A DNA stretch of 64,000 nt from contig NZ_ALBT01000032.1 of assembly GCF_000766945.1 (NCBI RefSeq), positions 62,001 to 126,000 on the forward strand, in the 5' to 3' direction. Positions within the stretch are counted from its first letter, which is position 1; each line of letters opens with the position of its first letter. This document shows positions 44,823 through 52,283 of the stretch, piece after piece. Both the position numbers and the translations under genes were made by a program. The notes beneath the pieces are model-generated. The model saw nothing but the letters and a program-made list of their open reading frames with translations. It was not told where the DNA came from and searched no databases. Origin of the DNA: Cellvibrio mixtus subsp. mixtus J3-8. GTDB taxonomy: Bacteria > Pseudomonadota > Gammaproteobacteria > Pseudomonadales > Cellvibrionaceae.

Positions 44823-45686
44823 TTACTCATAAAGAGCAACGCCCAATAACCGGACGTTCAGGCTGTTCATACGCGCGCAAATGCTGGCAAGCGCTTTGGT
44901 TTTGCTCTGATGTCGTTGGGCTACCAGTAACGCGGTGCCTGTTTGGGCTGCTTGTAACTGGGCATCGCGGTTGGTATCCATTGGGGCGGTGTTGATCAGG
45001 GTTATGTCGAAACTGTTTTGCAGTTCAAACAAGCGTTGCTGGCTGGTTCGATTGGCGAGCAATTCCTGCGGGTTTGGAACGGGTGTTCCGGCACTGATAA
45101 ACCACAAGCCATCAACCTCGGCGACAGATGATGCAACCAGGGAGCCGCGTCCCGCGAGACCATCGGTCAAGCCCGGGCGATGTGAGTTATGGGCGAAGAG
45201 TTGGTCCATGCCAGGTTTGCGCAGGTTGCCGTCAATTAACAACGTCTTCAGGCCGATTTGGGCGAAACTGATTGCCAGGTTGGCGGCGGTGAGCGCCAGC
45301 ATTTTCGGGTTTTCCGCCCCCAATAATGTCAAGCCGGCACCAGGGCGAGAATTGAAATAACGCAACATCAATTCACTGCGCAGGCTACGCACCGCTTCCG
45401 AGCGGGCAGAGTCCGGTGCAAACAAACAATGTAATTCACGGGCGAGGGGGCTGTTGCTTGTCGGTGGCGGCGTGTAAGCGAATTGTTCGGCAATGACCGC
45501 ACTGATATCTTCTGGCGATACAAGGCCCAGTTTGAGTGCTGCAGCGCCAAACCTCAGCCCATATTTTTTTTGGGCGATAGCAATGCGCGGCAGATCCTTA
45601 TCGTCCAGTTTGCCTCTGGCAACCAGCATCGAACCTATTTTAGAGGGTAATTGTGGCGGGTTTAGCGCCTGTGCAAAATCGTTCAT
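44823..45686 (-). CDS. EpsG-like chain-length/tyrosine-kinase family protein with degenerate P-loop
   Basis: A 287-residue cytoplasmic protein. Residues 15-70 resemble the N-terminal domain of EpsG-type kinases (IGSMLVARGKLDDKDL, YGLRFGAAALKLGLVSPEDI). A BY-kinase/ParA-like fold follows, with Walker A' TLLIDGNLRKP (148-158) intact. The true Walker A is lost: at 127-133, where GEGKSTT is expected, the sequence is PKMLALT, so the invariant Lys and Ser are Leu130 and Ala131. Walker B also has Asn232 for Asp, and there is no C-terminal tyrosine cluster. It is probably a catalytically dead partner of the GumC/EpsF protein, whose stop overlaps its start (ATGA). Confidence 0.85.
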   Translation of the reverse strand: MNDFAQALNPPQLPSKIGSMLVARGKLDDKDLPRIAIAQKKYGLRFGAAALKLGLVSPEDISAVIAEQFAYTPPPTSNSPLARELHCLFAPDSARSEAVRSLRSELMLRYFNSRPGAGLTLLGAENPKMLALTAANLAISFAQIGLKTLLIDGNLRKPGMDQLFAHNSHRPGLTDGLAGRGSLVASSVAEVDGLWFISAGTPVPNPQELLANRTSQQRLFELQNSFDITLINTAPMDTNRDAQLQAAQTGTALLVAQRHQSKTKALASICARMNSLNVRLLGVALYE

Positions 45687-47041
45687 GACCGTACCTCCGA
45701 TACTCCAAGGGGGATACAGGTGAGTAGTGGTAGATCCAAATCAGATTCGATATCCGCATTTGTACGGATACGCTGATCCAGCCACTCCCACACCAGCGCT
45801 GCTGCAACTCCCGCCAATACACCCCCCACCAGCGCCAGGATCAACATAACGGCAAGCTTGGATGGTGTTGGGTTGTTAGGGGCAATTGCAGGGTTTAACA
45901 CAGCGATATCTGTAGTCGATATCTGACTTTCCAAATGGGTTTGGGCACTGCGGGCAAGCGCAGAATCGTAAGCAGCCTGGGCGTTATCAACCTCCTGTTG
46001 AAACAACGCTAACTCGTTTTTGTGGCGATTCAGTTGCAGCACCAATTCTTTTTGTGCCGCCAGTTCTTTCTGGATTTGTTCTTCGCGCGCTTTGGACAAC
46101 TCCACGGAAGAACGCAAGCTACCGCTGATCAACTCCAGCAGGCGCTTGAGTTGTTGTTTCAACTGCGCCACTTCCGTCCGGGCCTGTGCGTAACGGGGAT
46201 GGTTTTCGCCAACCTGATTACCCAAATCGCGCAATGTTGCTTCGGCGCGTGCCAGCTCACCGGCCAGCTGTTGAACCTGCGGATTGTCCATCGCACGGCT
46301 TTCAGGGTCGATTTTTTGTGTGGCAATTTGATCGCGGCGGTTCTGGGAATTAATGCGTTCGGTTTGCGCCGCCATTAATTGCGTGGAAAGCTCGGACAAA
46401 CGGGTAGATTCAAGATCAAGGCGATCCGGGCCGGCGATAATTTTGTGTTCTTCACGATATGCCGCGAGCTTGTTTTGGCGATCAGTAAGATCGGTTCTAA
46501 GACTGGCCAACTGTGCTTTGTACCATTCGCTGGTTTGGCGCGCGGGTTCAACGCGCATCTCAAGGTTGGTATACATATAAGCTTGCGCAAATGCGTTAGC
46601 CAGATCCGCCGCCAAAACCGGATCCTTTGCTTTGAAGGCAATGCTCAATACATTGCTATCGCGTTTGGGCAATACTTCCAGCCCTTGGCCAAGGAAACCC
46701 TGTAACTGCCGGCGATTGACTTCTTCATCCGGCGTGGCTGTTAAACCGGCGGCAGCTAACAGTTTTTGCTGTCCAATCTGGTCAATAACTTTATTGATCA
46801 CCGTGCGGCTGCGAATAATATCGGCCTGGGTAGCGATATAGCCGGTCATCAGTCGCGCAGGTTGCATTTGGCCACTGATAGGGTCCATTCCGCGCCCGTC
46901 AACTATCAATTCAGTGGTTCCGGTAAAGGTTCTGGGGGTTAACAGGTGGGCAACTACGGCAAGGCACAAAGCCACTCCCGTTGTAATCAGAATTACCCAC
47001 TTACGGGCAAATAAAATGGCTAAAAGGCTATTGATAGTCAT
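45683..47041 (-). CDS. gumC: polysaccharide co-polymerase (GumC/Wzz/EpsF type)
   Basis: A chain-length regulator of 452 residues with one N-terminal (about 13-32) and one C-terminal (about 395-418) transmembrane helix framing a long periplasmic coiled-coil domain. The Wzz motif PRTFTGTTELIVD (36-48) and the C-terminal proline-rich PNNPTPSK before helix 2 are typical. It has no fused kinase domain. Located between gumB and the EpsG-like gene; the latter starts within its stop codon. Confidence 0.9.
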   Translation of the reverse strand: MTINSLLAILFARKWVILITTGVALCLAVVAHLLTPRTFTGTTELIVDGRGMDPISGQMQPARLMTGYIATQADIIRSRTVINKVIDQIGQQKLLAAAGLTATPDEEVNRRQLQGFLGQGLEVLPKRDSNVLSIAFKAKDPVLAADLANAFAQAYMYTNLEMRVEPARQTSEWYKAQLASLRTDLTDRQNKLAAYREEHKIIAGPDRLDLESTRLSELSTQLMAAQTERINSQNRRDQIATQKIDPESRAMDNPQVQQLAGELARAEATLRDLGNQVGENHPRYAQARTEVAQLKQQLKRLLELISGSLRSSVELSKAREEQIQKELAAQKELVLQLNRHKNELALFQQEVDNAQAAYDSALARSAQTHLESQISTTDIAVLNPAIAPNNPTPSKLAVMLILALVGGVLAGVAAALVWEWLDQRIRTNADIESDLDLPLLTCIPLGVSEVRS

Positions 47042-47071
47042 TGCGGCTCTCCGTTTAACCTTTGCGGTTAA

Positions 47072-47869
47072 TTAAAACAGGCTTTCCTTCACAATCAGAA
47101 CATCACCATCCTGAATCAGATCTTCAGGTTTGGCGCGCAGTTCTTTTACTGATCCGTTCGGTTGTACCCGTAACAGGCGCAGGCTGGATTCGCTGCCGCG
47201 CGCAGTTGGGCCACCACCGGTTCCCAGCGCTTGCATTACATTCAGCGGGCGATCCAACAGATACATACCCGGTTTATTCACCTCACCGTTTAGATAAAAA
47301 CGGCCCTCACCGGGGATATAAAGCGTGTCGCCGTGCTGCAACCAGATCGGGCGGGCATCGCTGGCATCCAGGTTCAGCAGTTGCTGTAAATCGTATTCGG
47401 TGCGTTCCTGTGCGCCATTGCGAACACGGGTAAGTACAATTTTTTCGCTGCCACCCTGGGCAACACCACCGGCCCACGCCAAAGCTTGGGTAAGGCTGGT
47501 TGGACCTTCCAATACCAGTTTGCCGGGGCGATTCACTTTGCCCAGGATGGAAACGATCTGGCTGCGGTATTGGGTTACTAACAAATTAACTTGCGGGTTC
47601 TTTAAAAAATCACCATTGCGATAGCGTTCGGCGACAAGGCGGGCAGCTTCAGCGGTAGTTTTTCCAGCGATTACCTGTTCGCCAATCAATGCAACAGTTA
47701 CCGTACCCTGTTCGCTGACCTGGGCATCGGTTGTCAACTCCGGTTGACCGTAAACAGTAATACGAACTTCATCGCCAGTACCTAACCGGTAGGCCGTTTC
47801 TGCGGCCAGCGACAAGGTGGGTAAAAGCGCCAATAACGCGAACGAACAACATTGCCAAAAACACTTCAT
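47072..47869 (-). CDS. gumB: polysaccharide export outer-membrane protein (GumB/Wza/EpsE type)
   Basis: A 265-residue periplasmic/outer-membrane export protein. It has a signal peptide (ends TLSLAAE) and the poly-export domain (YRLGTGDEVRITVYGQPELT, about 26-45), followed by SLBB-type repeats (SILGKVNRPGKLVLEG, FYLNGEVNKPGMYLLDRP). There is no lipobox cysteine, unlike Wza. It is the first gene of the minus arm and is preceded by a sigma-54-like element. Confidence 0.9.
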   Translation of the reverse strand: MKCFWQCCSFALLALLPTLSLAAETAYRLGTGDEVRITVYGQPELTTDAQVSEQGTVTVALIGEQVIAGKTTAEAARLVAERYRNGDFLKNPQVNLLVTQYRSQIVSILGKVNRPGKLVLEGPTSLTQALAWAGGVAQGGSEKIVLTRVRNGAQERTEYDLQQLLNLDASDARPIWLQHGDTLYIPGEGRFYLNGEVNKPGMYLLDRPLNVMQALGTGGGPTARGSESSLRLLRVQPNGSVKELRAKPEDLIQDGDVLIVKESLF

Positions 47870-47913
47870 CTAGGTTCCCTGAGCAGTTAACAAAAAAAGA
47901 CTGCGTTTGGCTT

Positions 47914-47930
47914 TGCAAAAGCGGGGCCGA
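47914..47930 (-). promoter_or_regulatory. sigma-54-like -24/-12 element upstream of gumB
   Basis: On the minus strand TCGGCCCCGCTTTTGCA has GG-N10-GC and the strong TTTTGCA half of the -12 element; the -24 half (CGGC) is one base off TGGC. It lies 45 bases upstream of the gumB start. It shares the 364-base gap at 47870-48233 with the leader of glyA. It mirrors the element before the gumD-like gene. Confidence 0.42.
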
Positions 47931-48016
47931 TTTTCGCAAAGTCGCAAAAGACCTTTGGAAAATGCGATCTTGTTCAGGTTGGTTTGGGTTTAGAGAATAA
48001 AAAAACGGCTTTTAAT

Positions 48017-48059
48017 GGGTGAAAGTAAGAATCTCACCCGTGGAAAAGGTGGGTTTTTT
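48017..48059 (+). promoter_or_regulatory. glyA: possible attenuator in the glyA leader
   Basis: GGGTGA (48017-48022) can pair with TCACCC (48034-48039). The overlapping CTCACC (48033-48038) can instead pair with GGTGGG (48048-48053), which is followed by six T, giving a terminator-like hairpin. The two pairings exclude each other, as in a transcription attenuator. It lies about 175 bases before the glyA ATG. No known riboswitch class is recognised in this leader. Confidence 0.35.
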
Positions 48060-48233
48060 AACAAATTGTGCATTTTTGGTGCGCTGGCGTGTAAATTTGT
48101 TATTAGGGCAGGGATAAATGAAATAATTTGCTGCTGCTCATGGGTTTTTTGGCGTAGAAGGTGTTTAGGGCCTTGGTGTACAATGCGCGCCTATTTTTTA
48201 TCCTTCCCACCCTTCCTAACGCAGGACTTATCT

Positions 48234-49499
48234 ATGTTTGATAAAAGCCAGACTATTGCTTCTTTCGACCCCGAAATCTGGGACAGTATCCAGAACGAAG
48301 GTAAACGCCAGGAAGAGCATATCGAGCTGATTGCCTCGGAAAACTACACCAGCCCATTGGTAATTGCTGCTCAGGGAACCAAACTGACCAACAAATATGC
48401 AGAAGGCTACCCGGGCAAGCGTTATTACGGTGGTTGTGAGTATGTGGATATCACTGAATCTCTGGCAATTTCCCGCGCCAAGGAATTGTTTGGTGCTGAT
48501 TATGCCAACGTGCAACCGCACTCTGGTTCACAAGCCAACTCTGCTGTTTACGCAGCACTTTGTGCTCCGGGCGACACCGTATTGGGTATGAGTTTGGCGC
48601 ACGGCGGCCACCTGACCCACGGTGCCAAAGTGAGCTTCTCTGGTAAAATTTACAATGCTGTGCAATATGGTCTAAACCCTGAAACCGGTCTGGTTGATTA
48701 CGACGAGATCGAGCGTTTGGCGGTTGAGCACAAACCCAAAATGATCGTGGCCGGTTTCTCTGCCTACTCCCAGGTACTGGATTGGCAACGCTTCCGCGAT
48801 ATCGCTGACAAAGTAGGTGCTTACCTGTTTGTGGATATGGCCCACGTAGCCGGTTTGGTAGCGGCCGGTTTGTATCCAAACCCGGTGCAAATTGCTGACG
48901 TGACCACCACCACCACCCACAAAACCCTGCGCGGTCCACGTGGCGGGATCATCCTGGCCAAGGCAAACGAAGAAATCGAGAAGAAACTGAACTCGGCAGT
49001 ATTCCCAGGTGGTCAAGGTGGTCCTCTGATGCACGTGATTGCTGCTAAAGCGATCAGCTTCAAAGAAGCAATGACCCCTGAATACAAAGCCTATCAACAA
49101 CAAGTTGTGAAAAACGCCAAGGCAATGGCTGCTACCTTTATTGAGCGTGGTATCAACATTGTGTCTGGTGGTACTGAAAACCACCTGATGCTGGTTGACC
49201 TGATTGGTAAAGCCTATAGCGGTAAAGATGCTGACGAAGCACTGGGCAAGGCGCACATCACTGTGAACAAAAACGCTGTACCTAACGACCCGCGTTCACC
49301 GTTCGTAACCTCCGGTATCCGCGTTGGTACCCCGGCAATTACTACCCGTGGTTTCAAAGAAGCAGAAACTATCCAGCTAACTCACTGGATCTGTGACATC
49401 TTCGCCGCGCTGGAAGCGGGCAATGCTGATGCCGTGATTGCTGATGTAAAAGGCAAAGTAGCTGATCTGTGCAAGAAATTCCCTGTTTACGCTGACTAA
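48234..49499 (+). CDS. glyA: serine hydroxymethyltransferase
   Basis: A cytoplasmic PLP enzyme that interconverts serine and glycine and charges tetrahydrofolate with a one-carbon unit. It has 421 residues. Visible are [52 protein letters not shown] and the PLP lysine in [14 protein letters not shown]. The ATG at 48234 (MFDKSQTI) has AGGA upstream; the longer frame to 48015 covers untranslated leader. It stands alone with its own terminator. Confidence 0.97.
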   Translation: MFDKSQTIASFDPEIWDSIQNEGKRQEEHIELIASENYTSPLVIAAQGTKLTNKYAEGYPGKRYYGGCEYVDITESLAISRAKELFGADYANVQPHSGSQANSAVYAALCAPGDTVLGMSLAHGGHLTHGAKVSFSGKIYNAVQYGLNPETGLVDYDEIERLAVEHKPKMIVAGFSAYSQVLDWQRFRDIADKVGAYLFVDMAHVAGLVAAGLYPNPVQIADVTTTTTHKTLRGPRGGIILAKANEEIEKKLNSAVFPGGQGGPLMHVIAAKAISFKEAMTPEYKAYQQQVVKNAKAMAATFIERGINIVSGGTENHLMLVDLIGKAYSGKDADEALGKAHITVNKNAVPNDPRSPFVTSGIRVGTPAITTRGFKEAETIQLTHWICDIFAALEAGNADAVIADVKGKVADLCKKFPVYAD

Positions 49500-49520
49500 T
49501 CTATCCAGGTTCGCAGAGTG

Positions 49521-49548
49521 AAAGCCGCCGCAATGGCGGCTTTTTTTT
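49521..49548 (+). terminator. intrinsic terminator of glyA
   Basis: AAAGCCGCC-GCAAT-GGCGGCTTT is a 9-bp stem followed by a run of eight T, 22 bases after the glyA stop. Confidence 0.93.
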
Positions 49549-49674
49549 ATGCGGCAAGAAAAAGCGCTGAATTATGCCCGATGGGCAAATTCTGTTGGTC
49601 AGCATTGATGCGTACACCCTGTGCTTGGCAGCCACCGCTGTAAAGCTATTAAGGAAGTCTTTGTAATTAATTAA

Positions 49675-49698
49675 GGTAGCTATCCTGCTGCCTTTTTT
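49675..49698 (+). terminator. terminator-like hairpin in an intergenic region
   Basis: GGTAGC-TATCCT-GCTGCC (one G-U pair) followed by six T lies between the glyA terminator and the gene at 49820, so no annotated gene ends here. It may belong to the leader of the downstream gene or end a small RNA. In the 320-base gap at 49500-49819 nothing else is clear; a weak promoter-like pair (TTGGCA at 49625, TATTAA at 49647) lies just before it. Confidence 0.45.
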
Positions 49699-49819
49699 AT
49701 CGCTATTTGAATGGGGATTTAACGCAACTAGATTTTTTTAACCACAGCTATTTTAAAGGTCGATTCTTATCGGTAATTGAACTATTTTTATACAATCTTC
49801 GGCATCCAGAGTTTCATTA

Positions 49820-50503
49820 ATGGCGCTTCAGGGTAGCAAGATTAAACAGCCCTACGCATGGGCAATTGTGTTGGTATTGGTTGTTGTGGCCTGGTTTCTG
49901 GTTAACCAGAATGATCCCGTAGTCGAACAACCAATGGCCCTGCCACAAGACCATGCGCTAACAATATTGAATACTGGCAGCGATAAATTGCGCAAAGCAG
50001 AAGAAGTGCTTGCCGAGGCTAATAAAACAATTGCCGGGCAGACGGCCGAAAGCGGTGCAGCCGAAACACCGCCGATGGCTATTACGGCATGGCGTATTGC
50101 AAATGCTGATAGCACTGCTATGCCGGTGCCGAATGGTGTGTCTATTTATGAACCCGTATCCGTAGATATGGATTCGCCAGTTTATCCATCGCCGGGTGAG
50201 CAAGTCAGTTTGCCCCTGCCTGGTGGTGAAACTGTGAATGCCACAGTAAAAAGTAGTAATGAAAATCCCAATGGCGATTATTCATGGCGCGGCTACCTTG
50301 ATGGGCACGGCGCTGATTATCCGGTGGTAATGACTTACGGTGGCAATTCAGTGTTCGCTACAGTGACTACGCCACAAGGCAGTTATACATTGGAATCGAT
50401 TAACGGAAGTGGTTGGGTTTATAAAAACCCTGCCGAGTTTGAATTATCCGATCCGGGTAAAAATGATTATCTGGAAGTACCGCATACACATAATCACGAT
50501 TAA
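49820..50503 (+). CDS. membrane-anchored propeptide-like domain protein with His-rich tail
   Basis: A 227-residue protein with one N-terminal membrane helix (about 12-27) and no cleavage site, so probably anchored with its C-terminus in the periplasm. After a helical region, residues about 130-215 (PGEQVSLPLPGGETV, NPNGDYSWRGYLDGHGADYPVVMTYG, SVFATVTTPQGSYTLES) resemble the prodomain that normally sits at the front of M72-type metalloproteases (peptidyl-Asp metallopeptidase). The protein ends HTHNHD, which could chelate zinc. The next gene encodes such a protease without this prodomain. A separate inhibitor, chaperone or anchor role is inferred. Confidence 0.65.
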   Translation: MALQGSKIKQPYAWAIVLVLVVVAWFLVNQNDPVVEQPMALPQDHALTILNTGSDKLRKAEEVLAEANKTIAGQTAESGAAETPPMAITAWRIANADSTAMPVPNGVSIYEPVSVDMDSPVYPSPGEQVSLPLPGGETVNATVKSSNENPNGDYSWRGYLDGHGADYPVVMTYGGNSVFATVTTPQGSYTLESINGSGWVYKNPAEFELSDPGKNDYLEVPHTHNHD

Positions 50504-50665
50504 AAAATATCACTCAACAACAATGTTCAACTTGGGGGCAAAAGGTATGGGCATGACAGCATAGCAGTACCGCAGTTTGGCTTTAATGGATGCGCACAAC
50601 TATCTGGAATTCTCCAAATTTGTTAATCACGGACGGTTTTCAGTAAAGTCAGCAGAGAATCTTTT

Positions 50666-52129
50666 ATGAAAACTATTTGGCGAAATGCTATTCGTTCCAC
50701 GTCTGCAATTGTTTTATCCGCACTTACTTTACCCGCGTTAGCTGCATCAACGGTTATTGATGTATTGGTTGTTTACACCGACGGCACGGCTGCACTTTAT
50801 GGTGGCGATCCTGCCACTCGCATCAATCAACTTTTTCAAGTGACCAATCAAATTTATGCCGATAGTGGTGTGGATCTGGAAGTGCGCGTCGCGAAGACGA
50901 TGAAAGTCAGTTATACCGATGATAACGCGGCAGAAACTGCGTTGAATGCAATTACCTTCAATCAGGATGCAGCATTCAGTGGTGTAGCTGCCGCACGCGA
51001 TCAAGCCAAAGCCGATATGGTGGTTTTGTATCGCCCTTTTAAACCGATCCACGGTAGTTGTGGTGTTGCCTGGGTTACCGGCAATAATGGCAGTGTGGCT
51101 GCGTATAAAGGCTATATGTTTGCCCATGTTGCTGTTAATTCTTGCGGCGATTTTGTGACTGCACATGAATTGGGGCACAACATGGGTTTAAAACATTCGC
51201 GCAAGCAAGATGGTGTCGGTGGTGTATTTCATTATGCATTGGGTTACGGCGTGATGAATTCCTTTACTGATGTGATGGCCTATCAAAGTGCATTCAATGT
51301 GGATTACTGGACTGGCAAAATTTATAAATTTTCCAATCCGGACATCCTTTGCAAAAATCAACCTTGTGGTGTGGATCGCAACAATACCACCAGCGGTGCG
51401 GACGCGCGTTATGCACTGAATATTACCGGTCCGCAAATTGCGAATTTTTACGCAGGTATAGCGGCATCATCCAGTTCATCATCAAAATCCAGCTCAAGTG
51501 CACCGGCATCTTCTGCTTCCACCAAATCCAATAGTTCAGCCAGTAGTGTCAGTACTACAGATGTCTCGAAGCTGAAAGCAAAAGTTGAAGCGGCACGTGT
51601 TGCCCACTCGGTAGCAGTTGAAGCCGTCAATGCCAATAAAATTGCAATCACTGACAAGACTACCGCAGAGCGCACTGCAAAAACGGAATTGGCAACGGTG
51701 ACTAAAAATTTAACCACGGCAACAAAAAATTATGAAAAAGCAGTTGCTAAATACAATGCCGCTGTGGCGAAGGTCGAACCATTGAAGGCGCAATTAAGTA
51801 CAGCATTAACAGCTTATAATTCGGCAACCACCACGGCCAAATCGAGCAAATTGACGGCGTATAACAACCTGATTACCAAATACAATGATTTGGTAGTCCA
51901 GATTACCGTAGCGTTGAATGAGGCTAACACCGCCCAGCAAGCAATTACACCGGCAACAGCGGCAGTAGCAACTGCTACAAAGGCTTACAATGTTGCAATG
52001 GCTGCAACTACGGCAGAAAAAGCGAAAACCGAAAGTTTGAAATTGGCAGTGACCAATGCACTTGCTGTATTAAAAGCATTGGAAGCTGACTACAAAGCTG
52101 CATTAAACGCCTGCAAATGCACAGTGTAA
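50666..52129 (+). CDS. secreted M72-like metalloprotease with Ser linker and coiled-coil C-terminus
   Basis: A 487-residue secreted metzincin. A signal peptide ends at ALAAS. The catalytic domain, about 28-265, has IDVLVVYTDGTAALYGG, the zinc site HELGHNMGLKH (H167, E168, H171, H177) and the Met-turn DVMAY (M204), matching peptidyl-Asp metallopeptidases (M72). The usual N-terminal prodomain is absent. A serine-rich linker (about 268-297), typical of Cellvibrio exoenzymes, joins a helical coiled-coil domain of about 185 residues rich in Ala, Thr and Lys that ends in CKCTV. The coiled coil has no recognised function. Confidence 0.85.
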   Translation: MKTIWRNAIRSTSAIVLSALTLPALAASTVIDVLVVYTDGTAALYGGDPATRINQLFQVTNQIYADSGVDLEVRVAKTMKVSYTDDNAAETALNAITFNQDAAFSGVAAARDQAKADMVVLYRPFKPIHGSCGVAWVTGNNGSVAAYKGYMFAHVAVNSCGDFVTAHELGHNMGLKHSRKQDGVGGVFHYALGYGVMNSFTDVMAYQSAFNVDYWTGKIYKFSNPDILCKNQPCGVDRNNTTSGADARYALNITGPQIANFYAGIAASSSSSSKSSSSAPASSASTKSNSSASSVSTTDVSKLKAKVEAARVAHSVAVEAVNANKIAITDKTTAERTAKTELATVTKNLTTATKNYEKAVAKYNAAVAKVEPLKAQLSTALTAYNSATTTAKSSKLTAYNNLITKYNDLVVQITVALNEANTAQQAITPATAAVATATKAYNVAMAATTAEKAKTESLKLAVTNALAVLKALEADYKAALNACKCTV

Positions 52130-52198
52130 TTGTTGGGCTGTTTGAGTGAAAAAAGTACTGGTGTGAGTGTTCTGACTGGTCCGGTCAGAACGGATTTC

Positions 52199-52222
52199 GC
52201 CCGGCATCTGCCGGGCTTTTTT
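52199..52222 (+). terminator. intrinsic terminator of the protease gene
   Basis: GCCCGG-CATCTG-CCGGGC (extendable by CA/TG) is followed by six T, 70 bases after the protease stop. A second hairpin, TCTGAC-N7-GTCAGA, lies just upstream at about 52170-52188. Confidence 0.9.
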
Positions 52223-52283
52223 ATTCAAGCGATGTCACTAATGTCTGCTAGACTTCCGGAAAGTAGTGACCCGGAAATGATCG

